In this document: positions 61,179-64,000 of the stretch, in pieces
Position numbering within the stretch: the stretch's first letter is position 1
Layout: each line of letters begins with the position of its first letter
Assembly: GCF_016401385.1 (NCBI RefSeq)
Contig: NZ_JAEACF010000001.1
Span: forward strand, 186,001-250,000
From: Fictibacillus halophilus
GTDB lineage: Bacteria > Bacillota > Bacilli > Bacillales > Fictibacillaceae
Direction of reading: 5' to 3'
DNA: 64,000 bases
The notes under the pieces: model-generated
The model's input: only the letters and a program-made list of their open reading frames with translations
Databases searched by the model: none
What the model was told of the DNA's origin: nothing
Translations under genes and position numbers: made by a program

Positions 61179-62100
61179 ATGCGACTGGAATCGTTTCTAG
61201 TTTGGGGAATGTCAGCTATTTTTCTTGTATTATTACTCCTTATCTATACGAAAAAAGCAAATCGTGAAGAATCTAATATTGGGTGGAAACTGATTGGTTA
61301 CTTTTTATTGGGGACGTTTACGTTTCGTATTGAATCACTGGTATTGCCTGTAGGTATTGCGATTTTTTTTACTCTTTTTTCTTCCTAAACTTATCGTTAA
61401 TAAAGATTCAAAAAAGTGGGCTGCTTCTCTTGGGGTGTTATCTTTTATATCAAGCATCATTGTGAATCACTCAGTAGCGGCTTTTTATGAAGAAATGCTT
61501 CATGTTAAAGCAGCAACAAATGTGTATGAGATGAATTTTTATAATGAGTATGAGAAGGTAAAGAAAGTGCTACATGCAGAGGGAGAGCTTGCTATAAACA
61601 ATGTGGAAATCAACTTTAATAGCGATGGAGAAGTTCGGCAGTTTAATTATGAAACTTCTTATTATAGAGATGGAAGAGATATGAATGCATGGATCTCGTT
61701 GCATAATGGGAATTATCAAATAAGTACACATGTTATGGATGAAGAGCTCGAAATGGTAAATCGTGAAAACTTTATTTCTTCACCTAGCATTTATTTTAAA
61801 GCTCTCGATCTGCATGGCTTAAAAAATATGGTGCCAAAGGGTGATTCCTATTACGTGAGTTTTACGAACTCTGATGCAATCCACCTTGATAAGAACAGCT
61901 CTCTATGGAATATAGAGAGATCAGGTATTACTGAAAAGACAGCAGTAGCTGTAACTGCTGAAGACAATTCTGAAACCGAGGAAGAAACGGAATTTGAAGC
62001 TTATCATATTAGCATCAATACGATGAATGCTATGGGAGCGGGAGCCTATCAGTCAGATCAAGTCCGTTACTTCATCATTTCCCCGGAACTTTTTAACTAA
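61179..62100 (+). pseudogene. Membrane protein gene split by a frameshift at a T8 run
   Basis: Two frames that together make one protein. The first (61179-61388, AGGGGGAGAACG ribosome binding site) encodes two hydrophobic segments, ending LPVGIAIFF, then TLFSS and a stop. The second is open from about 61357 to 62100 without a ribosome binding site, continuing FFLLFFLPKLIVNKDSKKWAA, a third segment (SLGVLSFISSIIVNHSVAAF) and an outer domain of about 190 residues. Removing one T from ATTTTTTTTAC (61369-61376) joins them into about 306 residues. It may be a mutation, sequencing error or polymerase slippage. The family is not recognised. The intact second half argues for recent or tolerated damage. 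Confidence 0.72.
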
Positions 62101-62118
62101 ATAGAGGAGGTCATATAC

Positions 62119-62889
62119 GTGTATCTACCGTCATTTTCACTTAAAGGCAAAACAGCACTCGTAACGGGTGCTGGAAGGGGGATCGGACAAGCGATCGCGA
62201 TTGGATATGCAGAAGCCGGAGCGGATGTGATCATTGTATCCAGAACACAATCTGATCTGGAAAAGACAGCACAGTTGATCGAACGTGCAGGAACAAAGGC
62301 GTATCTTTTTGAAGCGGACGTTACGAACAAGGATCAGGTGATAGGAATCTTTGAAACACTAGATTCAGAGCAGATCAGCGTCGATGTACTTGTGAACAAT
62401 GCTGGAATGAATATCCGATCAAAAGCTTTAGATGTCTCTGATGAGGAATGGGATACGATCATGCACACGAACCTTCGTTCAGCTTTTTGGTTCTCACAAC
62501 AAGCAGGGAAACGAATGAAGGAAGCTGGAGGAGGAAAGATCATTACGATTTCTTCTGTTGCTGGACATGTTGCTCTTCGTACAGGTGTAGTATATGCCTC
62601 TACTAAAGCTGCTATCATACAGATGACAAAGAACTTAGCACTTGAGTGGGGACAATACGGAATTAATGTGAACAGCATAGGGCCATGGTATTTTAAGACA
62701 CCATTAACAGAGAAACTTCTAGCTGACGAGGAATATCTGCAAGATATACTTGCTGTTACCCCGCAAAGAAGAGTAGGAGAACTACCTGACCTTGTGGGAC
62801 CTGCGGTATTCTTAGCAAGTGAAGCAGCTGATTATGTGAACGGTCAAACACTTTTTGTTGATGGTGGAATGACCATTCAAGGGTTCTGA
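62119..62889 (+). CDS. Short-chain dehydrogenase/reductase
   Basis: A 256-residue classical SDR using NAD(P)H. Cofactor motif VTGAGRGIGQAIAIGYAEAG (about 15-34), VNNAGMNIRSKA, catalytic Ser in TISSVAG and the YxxxK in GVVYASTKAAIIQ. The C-terminal GPAVFLASEAADYVNGQTLFVDGG is standard for glucose/gluconate dehydrogenase and FabG-like members; sequence resembles gluconate 5-dehydrogenase types but the substrate is not decided. R of GRGIG and SRTQ after strand 2 favour NADP. Start GTG 62119 with GAGGAGGTC; it follows the split membrane-protein gene by 18 bp. Confidence 0.9.
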   Translation: MYLPSFSLKGKTALVTGAGRGIGQAIAIGYAEAGADVIIVSRTQSDLEKTAQLIERAGTKAYLFEADVTNKDQVIGIFETLDSEQISVDVLVNNAGMNIRSKALDVSDEEWDTIMHTNLRSAFWFSQQAGKRMKEAGGGKIITISSVAGHVALRTGVVYASTKAAIIQMTKNLALEWGQYGINVNSIGPWYFKTPLTEKLLADEEYLQDILAVTPQRRVGELPDLVGPAVFLASEAADYVNGQTLFVDGGMTIQGF

Positions 62890-63020
62890 TTAGAAAATGA
62901 ATTATTAAACTATATAAATATTTTTCGGAATTTTGTATCTTTCTGTATGAAACCTATCTTTTTCGTTAATAATGTTGCTACACAAGCAGTTCATTTAATG
63001 TTTGAAGGGAGCAACTTATA

Positions 63021-63299
63021 ATGAAAAAGATGGATTTAGTAGATGCAGTTCGAAATGCAACGAGTATGAACAAAAAAGAATCAGCGCTTGCCGTTGATGC
63101 TGTGCTAGATGCGATTACAGATGCTTTGAAAAACGGTGAAAGCGTGCAGCTTATCGGTTTCGGAACATTTGAAACAAGAAACCGTAACGCAAGAAAAGGA
63201 CGCAATCCTCTTACTGGTGAAGAAATTATGATTCAAGCAAGTAACGTGCCAGCTTTCAAGCCAGGTAAATCGCTAAAAGAAGCGGTAAAAGCCGTTTAA
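63021..63299 (+). CDS. HU-family DNA-binding protein
   Basis: A 92-residue histone-like protein that bends and compacts DNA as a dimer. The sequence [51 protein letters not shown] is followed by the beta-arm signature [23 protein letters not shown]. Close to, but not the same as, HBsu (MNKTELINAVAE), so it may be a second HU copy. AGGGAGCAAC precedes the ATG; a terminator follows. It is a single-gene unit. Confidence 0.95.
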   Translation: MKKMDLVDAVRNATSMNKKESALAVDAVLDAITDALKNGESVQLIGFGTFETRNRNARKGRNPLTGEEIMIQASNVPAFKPGKSLKEAVKAV

Positions 63300-63313
63300 T
63301 CGTCAGCATATAC

Positions 63314-63348
63314 AAAGGACGCTTTCCACTGGGAAAGCGTCTTTTTGT
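63314..63348 (+). terminator. Terminator of the HU gene
   Basis: GACGCTTTCC and GGAAAGCGTC pair perfectly around ACTG, followed by T5. Confidence 0.94.
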
Positions 63349-63470
63349 CATATTTAGGCGAAAAATAAACGAATTTGACGTGCGAATCTCCGAAAAAAAT
63401 AAAGGAAAATAGCCCCTTTTATTTAATTTATAGACGTTAAGAAAGTTTTAGTAAAAAAAGGGTGGATAAG

Positions 63471-64000
63471 ATGAAAGTATTGAGTCAGGACGAATTACCT
63501 GCAGTTGCCACTTTAAAAGAAATGATTGATGTCCTGCCCGAATTTGTTTGTTTAAGGTATCCGGATGGAACATGGGCAGAAGCGAACCGGTTCGCTCTTA
63601 ATATTTATGGAATCAACCACGATGAATATAAAGGAAAAAGTCTTGAGGAACTTGAAACAAGACTTTCATATGAAGCAATTGAAAGATGTAACCTTTCCGA
63701 TAAGAGAGCTTGGGAAACAAGAAAACCAATAAAAACCGCTGAAAAGATTATCATGAAGAACGGTCGTAAAGTGATGCTAGAGCTCATCAAGCAACCAACC
63801 TTTACGAGTGATGGTAAACCACAAGTGTTGGTCATCACAGGACGTGATATAACACCTCATAAACAGAAGGAAGAAGAGCTGAGTGTTGCTCTAGACCTTT
63901 TAGAGTCAGTTTTAAAAGGAACAACAGATGCCATTCTCATCATCAATACAAGACAAGAAGTCATTAAGGTGAACGATGCATTCATTCAGATGTTCGGCTG
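63471..64000 (+). CDS. PAS-domain sensor protein (3' end outside window)
   Basis: The visible 176 residues hold a first PAS domain (about 12-128: LKEMIDVLPEFVCLRYPDG, AEANRFALNIYGINHDEYKGKS, ending VLVITGRDITPHKQKEEEL) and the start of a second (VALDLLESVLKGTTDAILIINTRQ, VNDAFIQMFG). The effector domain lies outside, most likely a histidine kinase, possibly another phosphorelay kinase, or a GGDEF domain. ATG 63471 follows AAAGGGTGGAT. No signal peptide or membrane segment is seen so far. Confidence 0.85.
   Translation, partial: MKVLSQDELPAVATLKEMIDVLPEFVCLRYPDGTWAEANRFALNIYGINHDEYKGKSLEELETRLSYEAIERCNLSDKRAWETRKPIKTAEKIIMKNGRKVMLELIKQPTFTSDGKPQVLVITGRDITPHKQKEEELSVALDLLESVLKGTTDAILIINTRQEVIKVNDAFIQMFG

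Overview
The window comes from a low-GC, endospore-forming, motile Gram-positive bacterium of the Bacillaceae. Evidence: strong AGGAGG-type ribosome binding sites, spoIIP, a GerAB-type germination permease, two Spo0E-like phosphatases, a MotA stator gene with a SigD-type promoter, a HutP-controlled histidine operon and a c-di-AMP riboswitch in front of ktrAB. Gene order does not follow Bacillus subtilis, so a neighbouring genus (for example Fictibacillus) is likely; that is inference. I see no prophage, insertion sequence, CRISPR array, rRNA or tRNA.

Layout. 1-6.0 kb: motA (partial, minus), an ECF sigma/anti-sigma pair, a ResA/TlpA-like thioredoxin, a PAS sensor kinase with a Spo0A-box-like site upstream, a secreted CAP protein and a histidine phosphatase. 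6.1-10.7 kb: a 130-bp inverted-repeat element, a coiled-coil protein, an NAD epimerase, an MFS pump with its autoregulated winged-helix repressor, and a MarR regulator. 10.9-18.4 kb: spoIIP, cardiolipin synthase, uppP behind a hairpin that buries its ribosome binding site, the c-di-AMP riboswitch plus ktrAB, and a germination permease. 19-25.6 kb: hutP, its attenuator, hutHUIG and an XRE regulator, with a CcpA cre site over the promoter. 25.7-36.5 kb: membrane proteins (acyltransferase, AI-2E, YihY, TerC), a SigD-type chemoreceptor gene, an ABC exporter with a GDSL lipase, and a DUF418 protein.

36.6-42.7 kb is a metal-resistance block: a CzrA-like repressor with a CadA-type ATPase, a VTT membrane protein, and csoR-copA-copZ, each with a recognisable operator. 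42.7-51.6 kb holds flavin oxidoreductases (WrbA, AzoR, nitroreductase), small hypothetical proteins, a PAP2 phosphatase, an MFS pump, AlkA and an ATP-grasp enzyme. 51.7-64 kb holds a MoxR-DUF58-DUF4129 operon, a 3D-domain wall protein, two small Spo0E-like genes, an operon for a SNF2 helicase and its partner, a membrane-protein gene split by a frameshift at a T8 run, an SDR dehydrogenase, an HU protein and a partial PAS protein.

The most unusual signal is structural. Four intergenic loci (about 12.13, 19.76, 32.28 and 45.57 kb) each carry 4-6 degenerate head-to-tail repeats of exactly 20 or 21 bp. The unit differs completely between loci but the period does not. Three have a period of 21 bp and can be read as heptapeptide repeats; the fourth is 20 bp and cannot. 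A second repeat class is a 130-bp palindromic element at 6059-6188 with a truncated copy at about 19644.
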